Numbered from the stretch's first letter, positions 39,703 to 47,529 are shown. The stretch: 50,028 nucleotides of DNA from Clostridiales bacterium (GCA_019418625.1 DYBL01000004.1:1-50028), one strand, 5' to 3'. The notes: generated by a model from the sequence alone, not told the origin. Program-made: numbers and translations.

Positions 39703-39731
39703 TTGACAAAAGTGGGTGCCGGGTGTATACT
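39703..39731 (+). promoter_or_regulatory. sigma-A promoter of the 3D-domain gene
   Basis: Perfect TTGACA (39703-39708), 17 bases, TATACT (39726-39731), among the strongest hexamer pairs in the window. The leader of about 110 bases starts near 39738. Confidence 0.85.
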
Positions 39732-39750
39732 GACTCCAGTTTTTTGATCG

Positions 39751-39764
39751 GTAACAAAAGTTAC
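39751..39764 (+). promoter_or_regulatory. inverted repeat just downstream of the 3D-gene transcription start
   Basis: GTAAC, AAAA, GTTAC is a perfect inverted repeat at roughly +14 to +27. It may be an operator for a repressor or a short leader hairpin. It uses the same GTTAC half-site as the upstream direct repeat. Confidence 0.4.
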
Positions 39765-39850
39765 AAATTGTTTTCTCTCAAAAAAACAACCCAGGGCCTG
39801 CCGCCGTTTTCAGGCGTCCGGCCATGCCGAAGCTTTTCAGGAGGTACACT

Positions 39851-40882
39851 TTGAACAATCAAAACCGACAGAAAAAACTGCATGATTTCTGGAGACGCCG
39901 GGGCTTGTTCGTCACCGGCCTGGCTATGACCTTCTTCGTCAGCTGGGCCGCCATGGGACACGCCGACGCCCTCTACATCTTCACCGGTGTGGACGACGCG
40001 GCCATCGTGCTGGATGACAGCACGGACGAGGTCCCCGATCTCTCTTCCCAGCTGGTCTATGTGTCCACCAGCAGCCAGGGCTACGACGTGACCCTGGCCG
40101 CCGGTCAGACCGTGACCATCCATCATCAGGGCTCCATCATCTCCGCCCAGACCCGCAAGGAGACCATTTCCTCCCTGCTGGGCCGCCTGCACATTGAGCC
40201 GGCGCCTCTGGAGATGGTGGCCGTGGACCTCTCCGGTCCCGGCGTGGAGCTGACCATCGCCGATTCCCTGACCTATTATGACAAGGTTCGGGAGACCGTG
40301 GCCTACGAGACGGTCCGGGTGGCCAACCCCGAGCTGCCCAAGGGCACCGAGCGTGTGGTGCAGGCCGGTTCCAACGGCGAGCGCACCGCCATTTACGAGG
40401 TCATCTGGTCCGGCGGCGAGCAGATCGCCCGCCATTTCGTGGAGGAAGTGGACAGCACTGCCGTCAATGAGATCATCGAGTACGGCACCGCTTCCACTGC
40501 CGTCACAGCTGATGACCGCATCGCCAGCGTACAGAAAAACGCCGACGGCAGCGGCACCCTGGTCTTCACCTCCGGCGCTACGCTGAATTTCTCCGGCGCC
40601 AAATCCATGACGGCCACCGCTTACACCTCCGGGTACGGCGGCGCCGACAACTGCACCGCCACCGGCACCGCCGTCCGCAAGGGCGTGGTGGCCGTGGACA
40701 AGAGCGTGATCCCCCTGGGCACCAAGATGTATATCGTCTCCAGCGACGGCAGCGTGGTCTACGGCATGGCCACCGCGGAGGACACCGGCGTGCGGGGCAA
40801 CAAGGTGGATCTTTATTACGACACCTATCAGCAGTGCATCAACTTCGGACGGCGCAGCTGCACCGTCTATATCCTGGAGTGA
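39851..40882 (+). CDS. secreted/anchored 3D-domain protein with G5-like region (YabE/YocH-like)
   Basis: The protein has about 343 residues. A basic start and a hydrophobic segment (about residues 20-38, GLFVTGLAMTFFVSWAAMG) form a signal peptide or anchor. A DUF348-like repeat region follows (GQTVTIHHQGS, RKETISSLLGRL), then a G5-like module (YYDKVRETVAYETVRVANPE). The C-terminal 3D domain has MTATAYTSGYGGADNCTATG and AVDKSVIPLGTKMYI, with conserved Asp residues (TAEDTGV, NKVDLYYD). 3D domains resemble lytic transglycosylase/MltA cores and occur in resuscitation- and WalR-controlled proteins, so wall remodelling is likely. The start is TTG at 39851, six bases after AGGAGG. Confidence 0.88.
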   Translation: MNNQNRQKKLHDFWRRRGLFVTGLAMTFFVSWAAMGHADALYIFTGVDDAAIVLDDSTDEVPDLSSQLVYVSTSSQGYDVTLAAGQTVTIHHQGSIISAQTRKETISSLLGRLHIEPAPLEMVAVDLSGPGVELTIADSLTYYDKVRETVAYETVRVANPELPKGTERVVQAGSNGERTAIYEVIWSGGEQIARHFVEEVDSTAVNEIIEYGTASTAVTADDRIASVQKNADGSGTLVFTSGATLNFSGAKSMTATAYTSGYGGADNCTATGTAVRKGVVAVDKSVIPLGTKMYIVSSDGSVVYGMATAEDTGVRGNKVDLYYDTYQQCINFGRRSCTVYILE

Positions 40883-40918
40883 GCGACCGCTCCTCCGCTG
40901 AAATCATGTAAAATGTTT

Positions 40919-40957
40919 CTTCCCCGGCACCTACAAGGTGCCGGGGAAGTTTTTTTA
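40919..40957. terminator. bidirectional terminator between the 3D-domain and HAD genes
   Basis: CTTCCCCGGCACC (40919-40931), loop TACAA, GGTGCCGGGGAAG (40937-40949), then TTTTTTT. It ends the 3D gene and serves the convergent gene, whose stop is at 40955. Confidence 0.88.
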
Positions 40958-41641
40958 CAGCGTCTCCAGCAGCGGCGGCAGCTGGGCAAGATCGGTGATG
41001 ATGTAGTCCGGCCGGATGTCCTCCCGGGGCGCTTCACCGCTGCGGTTGAACCAGCAGGTACGGATGCCGGCGTTGCGGCCGCCCCGGATGTCGGAGGTGA
41101 GGCTGTCGCCCACCATGAGGGCCGTTTCCCGGGAAAAGTCCGGAATGGAGGCAAAGGCCCGGTCGAAAAACTCCCGCCGGGGCTTGTCGGCTCCCACCTC
41201 CTGGGAGATGAAGATGCCCTTGAACCACCGGACAAGGTCCGCACTTTTCATACGGCTGTGCTGCACGCAGGCCGCCCCGTTGGAGGCAAGATACAGATCG
41301 TACCGGGGGAAAAGCGCCGCCAGCAGCTCCGGCGCCCCGGGAATGAACCAGTGCCCCTGGCCAAGATATGTCTCATACCGCTCGCAGGTCTCCTCCGGGT
41401 CCAGCGCCAGCCCCAGCTCCTCAAAGAGCAGGGCGAACCGGCCCACCAGTACCTGCTCCCGGGTGAGGACACCGTCCTCCAGCAGCTCCCACTGGCGGCG
41501 GTTGATCACATGGTACCGCTCCAGCACCGCCGGCTCCGCCGGGGCGCCCGCCTCCGTCAGGGCCCGGCGCAGTGCCACAGCCTCGGCCCGGTCAAAGTCC
41601 AGCAGCGTATTGTCCAGATCGAAAAAAATCGTTTTGACCAT
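40955..41641 (-). CDS. YjjG family HAD hydrolase (probable nucleotidase)
   Basis: The 228-residue protein starts MVKTIFFDLDNTLLDFDRAE, with the HAD nucleophile motif DLDNT (residues 8-12), and has the YjjG-specific helical cap. Motif II is YLASNGAACVQHSRM and motif III/IV includes KPRREFFDRAF and MVGDSLTSDIRGGRNAG. YjjG removes phosphate from non-canonical pyrimidine nucleotides (dUMP, 5-substituted), a house-cleaning role. The ATG at 41641 has GAAGGGAG upstream; an earlier in-frame start lies across the promoter and is rejected. Confidence 0.9.
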   Translation of the reverse strand: MVKTIFFDLDNTLLDFDRAEAVALRRALTEAGAPAEPAVLERYHVINRRQWELLEDGVLTREQVLVGRFALLFEELGLALDPEETCERYETYLGQGHWFIPGAPELLAALFPRYDLYLASNGAACVQHSRMKSADLVRWFKGIFISQEVGADKPRREFFDRAFASIPDFSRETALMVGDSLTSDIRGGRNAGIRTCWFNRSGEAPREDIRPDYIITDLAQLPPLLETL

Positions 41642-41669
41642 AGTTGGCTCCCTTCTCGTAGATAGGGTC

Positions 41670-41698
41670 ATTGTAGCGTCCCGGCAAAGATTTTGCAA
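41670..41698 (-). promoter_or_regulatory. sigma-A promoter of the YjjG-like gene
   Basis: On the minus strand TTGCAA (41693-41698), 17 bases, TACAAT (41670-41675). Confidence 0.65.
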
Positions 41699-41716
41699 CC
41701 TTCGCCCATCCGGGAC

Positions 41717-41745
41717 TTTCCAAGGGGCACCTTTTTTGCTATACT
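41717..41745 (+). promoter_or_regulatory. promoter of rsmA
   Basis: TTTCCA (41717-41722), 17 bases, TATACT (41740-41745), 30 bases before the rsmA start. The -35 is weak but the -10 is good; it is divergent from the YjjG-like promoter. Confidence 0.55.
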
Positions 41746-41774
41746 GAATATACTTTTGGAAAGGCGGTAAAGCC

Positions 41775-42632
41775 ATGAACCTTTGTGATTATGATACCAT
41801 CCGCGCCCTGCTGGGGCGGCACGGATTCCATTTTTCCAAGTCCATGGGGCAGAATTTCCTCATCGATCCCCAGGTGCCCATAGATATTGCAGCGGCCTCC
41901 GGCGCCGACGAACACTGCGGCGTGCTGGAGATCGGCCCGGGCATCGGCCCTCTGACGGCCCAGCTTGCCCAGCGGGCAGGCAAGGTGGTCTCTGTGGAGC
42001 TGGATCCTTCCCTGCTGCCGGTGCTGGCGGAGACCATGGCCCCCTATCCCAATGCAGAGATCGTCCCCGGCGACGTGCTGAAGCTGGATCTTGCCGCCCT
42101 GGCGGCAGAAAAGTTTCAGGGGCTCACGGCCATGGTGTGCGCCAACCTGCCTTACAACATCACCACTCCCATTCTTGAAAAGCTGGTGGAGACGCCCTGC
42201 TTTCAGAGCTTCACCGTCATGATCCAAAAAGAGGTGGCACAGCGCCTGTGTGCCCCGGAGGGCTCCGCCCAGGGCGGCTCCTTCTCGCTGTTCCTGCGCT
42301 ATTACATGGAGCCGGAATACCTCTTTGACGTGCCGGCAGACCGCTTCCTGCCCCCGCCCAAGGTGACCTCCGCCGTTATCCGGTGCGTCCGCCGTTCCGC
42401 CCCCGCCGTGGAGGTGGAAGACGAGGCGTTCTTCTTCAAGGCCATGCGGGGCGCCTTCCTGCTGCGGCGCAAAACCCTCTCCAACAGCCTTGCCGCCGCC
42501 CTGCCCGCCTATTCCCGCACCCAGGTCCAGTCCGCCATGGAGCGCTGCGGCCTTGCGCCCACCGTTCGGGGCGAGGCGCTGACGCTCCGGGACTTCGCCG
42601 CCCTGGCCCGCGCTCTGAAAGAGGGAATGTAA
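41775..42632 (+). CDS. rsmA: 16S rRNA dimethyladenosine transferase
   Basis: RsmA (KsgA) dimethylates two adjacent adenosines near the 3' end of 16S rRNA late in 30S assembly. The 285-residue protein has the signature FSKSMGQNFLIDPQV (about residues 20-34), the SAM-binding VLEIGPGIGPLTAQLAQ (about 53-69) and the catalytic NLPYNITTPIL motif (about 126-136). Length is normal. A GAAAGGCGG ribosome site precedes the ATG. It has its own promoter and is followed by a separate promoter for pckA. Confidence 0.96.
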   Translation: MNLCDYDTIRALLGRHGFHFSKSMGQNFLIDPQVPIDIAAASGADEHCGVLEIGPGIGPLTAQLAQRAGKVVSVELDPSLLPVLAETMAPYPNAEIVPGDVLKLDLAALAAEKFQGLTAMVCANLPYNITTPILEKLVETPCFQSFTVMIQKEVAQRLCAPEGSAQGGSFSLFLRYYMEPEYLFDVPADRFLPPPKVTSAVIRCVRRSAPAVEVEDEAFFFKAMRGAFLLRRKTLSNSLAAALPAYSRTQVQSAMERCGLAPTVRGEALTLRDFAALARALKEGM

Positions 42633-42641
42633 AGGTTTTCC

Positions 42642-42670
42642 TTGTGTTCCACCCCCTGGTACAGTATAAT
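42642..42670 (+). promoter_or_regulatory. sigma-A promoter of the PEP carboxykinase gene
   Basis: TTGTGT (42642-42647), 17 bases, perfect TATAAT (42665-42670), 34 bases before the start codon. Confidence 0.75.
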
Positions 42671-42704
42671 TAAGTGCAAATATAGAATCACAGGAGGAGT
42701 GTCC

Positions 42705-44393
42705 ATGTCCACCAAGGCCTATTATTCCAGAGATGAGATCGGCGCGGGGAAGGTCGGTTTTTCCAAGACCCGCTCCATTATCGAAGCGCCGTTTTACGGC
42801 AACAATGTGATCAAGGTCAACACCCTGCGCGAAGCTTACGAGCTGGCCAAGAACTCCCCCGGCACCGTGGTGACCGACATGCCCGTCTACCGGGGCGAGG
42901 AGTTCGGCCTGGAGCCGGACGCCCGGGTGCTGCTGTTCAACGACGGCTCCATCACCGGCCGCTATGCCCCCGCCCGGCGCATCGCCGGCAAGGAGGGCGT
43001 GGACTGCGCCGCGCTGGACAAGATCCTCATGGACGCCGTATATGATACCCGCTGGAAGACCATGTACCACGCCGAGGTATACATCGGCCTGGACCCGGAG
43101 TTCATGGTCAAGGCCCATCTGCTCATCCCCGAGGGGGAGGAGAACATCCTCTATAACTGGATGCTGAACTTCCAGTACCTGTCCGACGAGTACACCCGCA
43201 TGTACAAATCCTCCCGTCCCATCGGCGGCGGCACGGAGCCGGACGTGTACATCTTCTCCGATCCCCAGTGGACCGGCGCACCGGGCCAGGAGGACGTGTG
43301 CGATCCCAAGTGCCTGTGCTATTTCAACACCGACTCCAACTGCGCCGCCATCCTGGGCATGCGTTATTTCGGCGAGCACAAGAAGGGCACGCTGACGCTG
43401 GCCTGGGCCATTGCCAACCGCAATGGCTACGCCTCCTGCCATGGCGGTCAGAAGGAGTATACTCTTGCCGACGGCAGCCATTTCGTCTCTGCCGTGTTCG
43501 GCCTCAGCGGCTCCGGCAAGTCCACCCTGACCCACGCACGCCACGGCGGCAAGTACCCGGACATCAAGGTGCTCCATGACGACTCCTTCATCATCAGCAC
43601 GGACACCTGCGCCTCCATCGCCCTGGAGCCCACCTATTTCGACAAGACCTCCGACTACCCCGTGGACGCGCCGGACAACAAGTATCTCATCACCGTGCAG
43701 AACTGCTCCGCCACCCGGGACGCGGACGGGAAGATCGTCTGCGTCACCGAGGACATCCGCAACGGCAACGGCCGGGCCATCAAGTCCAAGCTCTGGTCTC
43801 CCAACCGGGTGGATAAGATCGACTCCCCCGTCAACGCCATCTTCTGGATCATGAAGGACCCCACCATCCCGCCGGTGGTGCGCCTCAAGGGCGCCTCCCT
43901 GGCCTCCGTCATGGGCGCCACCCTTGCCACCAAGCGCTCCAACGCCGAGCGGCTGAAAGCCGGCGTGGACCCCAACGCCCTGGTGGTGGAGCCTTACGCC
44001 AACCCCTTCCGCACCTATCCTCTGGCCAACGACTATGAGAAGTTCAAAAAGCTGGTGGCAGAAAAGGATGTGGCCTGCTACATCATCAACACCGGCGACT
44101 TCATGGGCAAGAAGGTGCAGAAAGAAGATACCCTGGGCATCCTGGAGGCCATCGTGGAGGGCCGTGCCCAGTTCGAGCCCTGGGGCCCCTTCTCCGATAT
44201 CGAGATCCTGCCCTGGGAGGGCTTTGTGCCTGACCTTGCCGACAAGGACTATATCGCCCAGCTGAAGGCCCGCATGGCCGACCGCCTTTCCTACGTGGAG
44301 GGCCTCAGCACTGCCGAGGGCGGCTTCAATGCCCTGCCCGCCGACGCCGCCGACGCCATCCGCAAGGTGGTGGACCAGGCCAACAGCCTGTAA
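42705..44393 (+). CDS. pckA: phosphoenolpyruvate carboxykinase, divergent ATP-type
   Basis: PEPCK interconverts oxaloacetate and PEP; in fermenting gut bacteria it often fixes CO2 and makes ATP. The 562-residue protein has the P-loop VFGLSGSGKSTLTHARHGG (about residues 263-281), the metal-binding Lys in RYFGEHKKG (about 221-229) and His in ASCHGGQKEY (about 245-254), and the Asp pair in KVLHDDSF. It differs from the E. coli enzyme: the GRSPKDKY substrate loop is replaced by ITGRYAPARRI, and MHCSAN by SCHGGQ. The fold and key residues are present, so function as PEPCK is likely, but it belongs to a separate subfamily. The ATG at 42705 has GGAGGAG upstream. Confidence 0.9.
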   Translation: MSTKAYYSRDEIGAGKVGFSKTRSIIEAPFYGNNVIKVNTLREAYELAKNSPGTVVTDMPVYRGEEFGLEPDARVLLFNDGSITGRYAPARRIAGKEGVDCAALDKILMDAVYDTRWKTMYHAEVYIGLDPEFMVKAHLLIPEGEENILYNWMLNFQYLSDEYTRMYKSSRPIGGGTEPDVYIFSDPQWTGAPGQEDVCDPKCLCYFNTDSNCAAILGMRYFGEHKKGTLTLAWAIANRNGYASCHGGQKEYTLADGSHFVSAVFGLSGSGKSTLTHARHGGKYPDIKVLHDDSFIISTDTCASIALEPTYFDKTSDYPVDAPDNKYLITVQNCSATRDADGKIVCVTEDIRNGNGRAIKSKLWSPNRVDKIDSPVNAIFWIMKDPTIPPVVRLKGASLASVMGATLATKRSNAERLKAGVDPNALVVEPYANPFRTYPLANDYEKFKKLVAEKDVACYIINTGDFMGKKVQKEDTLGILEAIVEGRAQFEPWGPFSDIEILPWEGFVPDLADKDYIAQLKARMADRLSYVEGLSTAEGGFNALPADAADAIRKVVDQANSL

Positions 44394-44420
44394 TCGCGGC
44401 ATCTCCTAAAAAAGCGCAAA

Positions 44421-44453
44421 AAAGAAGCCTGCCAGATGGCAGGCTTCTTTTTT
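44421..44453. terminator. bidirectional terminator between pckA and the zinc-ribbon gene
   Basis: AAAGAAGCCTGCC (44421-44433), loop AGAT, GGCAGGCTTCTTT (44438-44450), then TTT, with an A tract on the other side. Confidence 0.88.
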
Positions 44454-44697
44454 AGTCCTTGATCTTCTTCCCGCATTTGGGGCAATAGTCGGGGATGCCG
44501 CCCCGGGTATCCCACAGGGCACCGCAGTGGGGACAGTGGAAAAACAGCAGCATCTGCACAAGCCCTGCCGCCAGCAGCAGGACGCCTACTCCCCAGCCCA
44601 GCACATCGTTTCCTGTCAGTGCCGTCAAAAGTCCGCCCACGATGATTCCCGCTGTGAACAGCACCCACATGAGGATATAGCTCTTCCGGTAGTCCAT
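44452..44697 (-). CDS. small membrane protein with C-terminal zinc ribbon
   Basis: The 81-residue protein has two membrane helices (about residues 8-28 and 32-52) followed by a CPHCG...CPKCG zinc-ribbon-like pair (HCPHCGALWDTRGGIPDYCPKCGKKI). The ribbon would face the cytosol. No function is known for such proteins. It is the last gene after the aldo/keto reductase and WapI-like genes on this strand, 22 bases downstream. Confidence 0.78.
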   Translation of the reverse strand: MDYRKSYILMWVLFTAGIIVGGLLTALTGNDVLGWGVGVLLLAAGLVQMLLFFHCPHCGALWDTRGGIPDYCPKCGKKIKD

Positions 44698-44719
44698 ACG
44701 GTCCCCTCCTCCTGGGCCG

Positions 44720-45157
44720 TCAGGCCCGGTCCGGGAATTTCTCGCACAGCTTGTCCAGCTCGCCGGTGAGGGCCTTGAGCTCCTCGGCGGTCATGGATAT
44801 CTCGATCTCGGCGGTGTCCTCCCCGTCCATGGTGTTGGGCAGGTAGAAAGACACATCCACCAAAAACCTTTCCCCGTCCGCCTGGGCGGAGAGCTCAAAA
44901 TAGGGCTCCACAAAGGCGGAGTCGTAGCGGTCCTTGATGCCGGCGCCCAGCACCTTGAGCCCGGCGTTCATCTCCCGGAGCTCGTAGGTCAGAAGGCAGC
45001 TGTTGGAATCCTTGACCACGTTTCCGTCCTCATTGATCCAGGTGGCCCGCAGCACCAGCCAGTTGCGGTCGTCGCTGGTGGGGTCGCCGCCGTCGGGCGG
45101 GAATTCATAGGCGTATACGTCCAGCTGCAGGCTGGACTCGTCGTTTTTGAACAGCAT
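44720..45157 (-). CDS. hypothetical protein resembling the WapI immunity family
   Basis: This 145-residue soluble, acidic protein starts MLFKNDESSLQLDVYAYEFPP and contains DRNWLVLRATWINEDGNVVKD and SCLLTYELREMNAGL. This pattern (YEFP near the start, NWL, then a TxEL segment) resembles WapI-type immunity proteins and related small housekeeping relatives. No toxin gene or Rhs/WapA-like repeat lies nearby, so a conventional immunity function is not supported here. It lies 11 bases after the aldo/keto reductase gene. The family assignment is by eye and uncertain. Confidence 0.65.
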   Translation of the reverse strand: MLFKNDESSLQLDVYAYEFPPDGGDPTSDDRNWLVLRATWINEDGNVVKDSNSCLLTYELREMNAGLKVLGAGIKDRYDSAFVEPYFELSAQADGERFLVDVSFYLPNTMDGEDTAEIEISMTAEELKALTGELDKLCEKFPDRA

Positions 45158-45168
45158 GGGCGTTCTCC

Positions 45169-46197
45169 TTACTTGTCGTTGTGGTGGACCGCGTAAAACG
45201 CATCGTAGTCCGCCAGCATCCGCTGCAGCAGCGCCGGGGTGTCCAGCCCGTAGGGGCAGCGGGACTTGCAGGCGTCACAGTGGACACATTCTTCGATCTT
45301 GTGCATCTTGGCATGCCACTCGTCGCTCATATAGGGCTGATAGGGGGAGCGGCGCAGCAGGGCAGACATGCGGGCCGCCTGGGGAATGTCGATGCCGGCG
45401 GCGCAGGGCAGGCAGTAGCCGCAGCTGCGGCAGAACTCGCCCGCCAGCTCCTGGCGGTCCTTGCGGATGACCTCCTCCAGCTCCGGCGTCATGCCGGGAT
45501 CACGCTCCGTCAGCTCCAGCCACTGGTCCAGCTCCCACTCGTGCTGGATGCCCCAGATGGGCACCACATTGTCGTACTGACGCATGAAGGCATAGCAGGC
45601 CTCGGCGTTATTCAAAAGGCCGCCGGAGAGGCCCTTCATGGCGATGAAGCCCATGTCCGCCTGGCGGCAGCGCTCCACCAGGTCGTAGTCCTGGTCGGAG
45701 GCCAGATAGCAGAAGGGGAACTGGAGCGTTTCAAAAGCGCCGGATTCGATGGACTCCCGGGCCACGTGGAGCCGGTGGTTCGTAATGCCGATGTGACGGA
45801 TGTAGCCCTTTTGCTGCATCTCCAGCGCGGCAGCGTAGGGGCCGTCTGGATCATTGGGGTCCGGCAGCACGGCGGGATTATGGAACTGGAACAGATCGAT
45901 GTAATCCGTCTGCATCCGCCGCAGGCTCTCTTCAATGTGGGCAAGCACCGTCTTTTTGTCCGTGCCGCCGCTCTTGGTGGAGATGATCACATTCTGCCGC
46001 ACATCGTGCAGCGCCGCGCCCAGCTTCTCCTCGCTGTCCGTGTACATGTTGGCCGTATCGAAATAGTTGATGCCCGCCTCATAGGCCCGGCGTACCAGCT
46101 TCACCGCGTCGGCCTTGGAAATGCGCTGGATGGGCAGCGCGCCGAAGGCGGTCTTGGTCACATACAGCTCCGTGCGGCCCAGTCTGACTTTCTCCAT
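45169..46197 (-). CDS. aldo/keto reductase with C-terminal 4Fe-4S domain
   Basis: The 342-residue protein begins MEKVRLGRTELYVTKTAFGA. It has the AKR barrel with Asp/Tyr/Lys/His catalytic positions (FDTANMYTDSE near residue 46, ISTKSGG near 72, FQFHNP near 103). After about residue 265 it carries ferredoxin-like Cys motifs FCRSCGYCLPCAAGIDIP and CVHCDACKSRCPYGLDTP, which would hold Fe-S clusters. Such Fe-S AKRs are common in anaerobes; the substrate is unknown. The ATG at 46197 is preferred over an upstream in-frame codon because GGAGG lies nine bases before it. It leads a three-gene transcript. Confidence 0.9.
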   Translation of the reverse strand: MEKVRLGRTELYVTKTAFGALPIQRISKADAVKLVRRAYEAGINYFDTANMYTDSEEKLGAALHDVRQNVIISTKSGGTDKKTVLAHIEESLRRMQTDYIDLFQFHNPAVLPDPNDPDGPYAAALEMQQKGYIRHIGITNHRLHVARESIESGAFETLQFPFCYLASDQDYDLVERCRQADMGFIAMKGLSGGLLNNAEACYAFMRQYDNVVPIWGIQHEWELDQWLELTERDPGMTPELEEVIRKDRQELAGEFCRSCGYCLPCAAGIDIPQAARMSALLRRSPYQPYMSDEWHAKMHKIEECVHCDACKSRCPYGLDTPALLQRMLADYDAFYAVHHNDK

Positions 46198-46255
46198 ACT
46201 CCTTATCCTCCTCTTCCGGCATATGCCGGATGATTTTTCCACAGGTCTTTTTTTG

Positions 46256-46283
46256 ATTATAGCATACTTCTCCCCGTTTGCAA
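46256..46283 (-). promoter_or_regulatory. sigma-A promoter of the aldo/keto reductase gene
   Basis: On the minus strand TTGCAA (46278-46283), 16 bases, perfect TATAAT (46256-46261). The -35 is palindromic and shared with the opposite promoter. Confidence 0.75.
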
Positions 46284-46306
46284 CCGCGCCGGGGGTGTGT
46301 TATGAT
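46278..46306 (+). promoter_or_regulatory. sigma-A promoter of the ModE-like gene
   Basis: TTGCAA (46278-46283), 17 bases, TATGAT (46301-46306), using the same six bases as the -35 of the divergent promoter. Confidence 0.7.
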
Positions 46307-46359
46307 AGCTTTATCATCATATCGCGCTGCGCCCTGCGGCCGCGCGGAGGAGGTCCGCC

Positions 46360-46728
46360 ATGGAAAAGGAACTGCATCTGAAGCTGACCGTCCGGCTCTA
46401 TTCGGACGACAACCAGCGCTGCTTCGGCCCCGGTATCGCAACGCTGCTGCATCAGGTGGAAGCGTGCCGCTCACTGCGCTCTGCCGCCGCCTCCATGGGC
46501 ATGGCCTACTCCAAGGCCTGGCGCATCATCCGCACGGCGGAGGCAGTCTTCGGCTGCAAACTGCTCTCATCCACCATCGGCGGCAGTCACGGCGGCGGCG
46601 CCGTACTGACAGAGGAGGCCACGGCGCTCCTCACGGCCTACGACCGCTACTGCGCCGATGTGGAAGCGTACAGCCAGGCCAAATTCAGTGAGATCTTCGG
46701 CCCGTTTTCCCCCCGGCAAGACCCATAA
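46360..46728 (+). CDS. ModE-like winged-helix transcriptional regulator without MOP domain
   Basis: The 122-residue protein is a LysR/ModE-type winged helix. The segment FGPGIATLLHQVEACRSLRSAAASMGMAYSKAWRIIR (in two parts, about residues 23-58) holds the HTH, and SHGGGAVLTEEATALLTAYDRY matches the wing and dimer helix of ModE N-domains. The C-terminal molybdate-binding (MOP) domains are missing, as in the short regulators of many Clostridia. It may control molybdenum uptake or molybdoenzyme genes, which would suit the ygfK-associated purine system, but its targets are unknown. A GGAGGAGG ribosome site precedes the ATG. Confidence 0.88.
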   Translation: MEKELHLKLTVRLYSDDNQRCFGPGIATLLHQVEACRSLRSAAASMGMAYSKAWRIIRTAEAVFGCKLLSSTIGGSHGGGAVLTEEATALLTAYDRYCADVEAYSQAKFSEIFGPFSPRQDP

Positions 46729-46730
46729 AA

Positions 46731-46764
46731 ACGGCGGACTGCACAAAGCAGTCCGCCGTTTTTT
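46731..46764. terminator. bidirectional terminator between the ModE-like and cytidylate-kinase-like genes
   Basis: ACGGCGGACTGC (46731-46742), loop ACAAA, GCAGTCCGCCGT (46748-46759), then TTTTT, with AAAA before it. Confidence 0.88.
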
Positions 46765-46771
46765 GCTTTTT

Positions 46772-47431
46772 TCACTTTTCCGGCTGCTGAGTGGGATCGA
46801 TCTCCGTGGGGCTGGGGATGGGATGCTCCTTGTGGGCCACCATGGTCTGGATCAGCTCCACCGTGCCGCCCAGGCCCAGATAGCTGCTGTCGATGCAGAA
46901 ATCGTAGCTGTCCACAGCGCCCCACTTCTGGGAGGAATAATACTCATAGTAAGAGGCGCGGCGCTTATCGGTCTTGATGATAAGCTGGCGGGCCTTTTCC
47001 GGAGAGATGTTCTGCCGCTTGGCCACCCGCTGGATCCGCACGTCCATAGGTGCGTGGATGAAAATGCTCAGGTGGTTGGGGTCATCCGCCAGGGCATAGT
47101 CCGCGCAGCGGCCGATGATGACACAGGGGCCTTGAGCCGCCAGGTGACGGATGGTATCAAACGTAGCCAGGTACACCTGCTGCTCCAGGGAGTCCCCCGC
47201 GCCGGTGCCGGGCAGAGCAAACATGTAGGAGTCCATAGCGATGGAGTAAAGCAGGCTCTTGGGCCGTTCGTCAAAGTTTTCAAAGATCTTCTCACAAAGG
47301 CCGCTCTTTTTGGCTGCCTCCTGCAGCAGCTCCTTATCGTAAAACGGAATACCCAGCTCTTTGGCGACGCGGATTCCCACCTCTTTGCCGCCGCTGCCGA
47401 ACTGCCGTCCAATGGTGATGATGGTCTTCAT
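46772..47431 (-). CDS. cytidylate kinase-like family protein
   Basis: The 219-residue protein starts MKTIITIGRQFGSGGKEVG. The GRQFGSGGKE loop (residues 8-17) is the characteristic P-loop variant of the cytidylate-kinase-like family, a P-loop kinase group distinct from Cmk. IGRCADYAL, FIHAPMDVRIQRV and the KRRASYYEYYSSQKWG segment (about 150-165) are also typical. Its substrate is not established. The ATG at 47431 follows AAAAGGGGG; an earlier in-frame start lies outside the expected fold. It is transcribed alone from the promoter at 47530-47558. Confidence 0.88.
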   Translation of the reverse strand: MKTIITIGRQFGSGGKEVGIRVAKELGIPFYDKELLQEAAKKSGLCEKIFENFDERPKSLLYSIAMDSYMFALPGTGAGDSLEQQVYLATFDTIRHLAAQGPCVIIGRCADYALADDPNHLSIFIHAPMDVRIQRVAKRQNISPEKARQLIIKTDKRRASYYEYYSSQKWGAVDSYDFCIDSSYLGLGGTVELIQTMVAHKEHPIPSPTEIDPTQQPEK

Positions 47432-47529
47432 AGTATTGCCCCCTTTTGCTTTTCTATACCACAGGCGGAACGGGGCAGCCCCGGCCTCGACCATCAGGCA
47501 GGGCATCCGAGCCTCTTGTGGTTGTGTTT

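Noticed and set aside
41739..44402. An 887-codon minus-strand open frame opposite rsmA and pckA
   Set aside because: Shadow of two well-supported genes, with no family similarity and no promoter.
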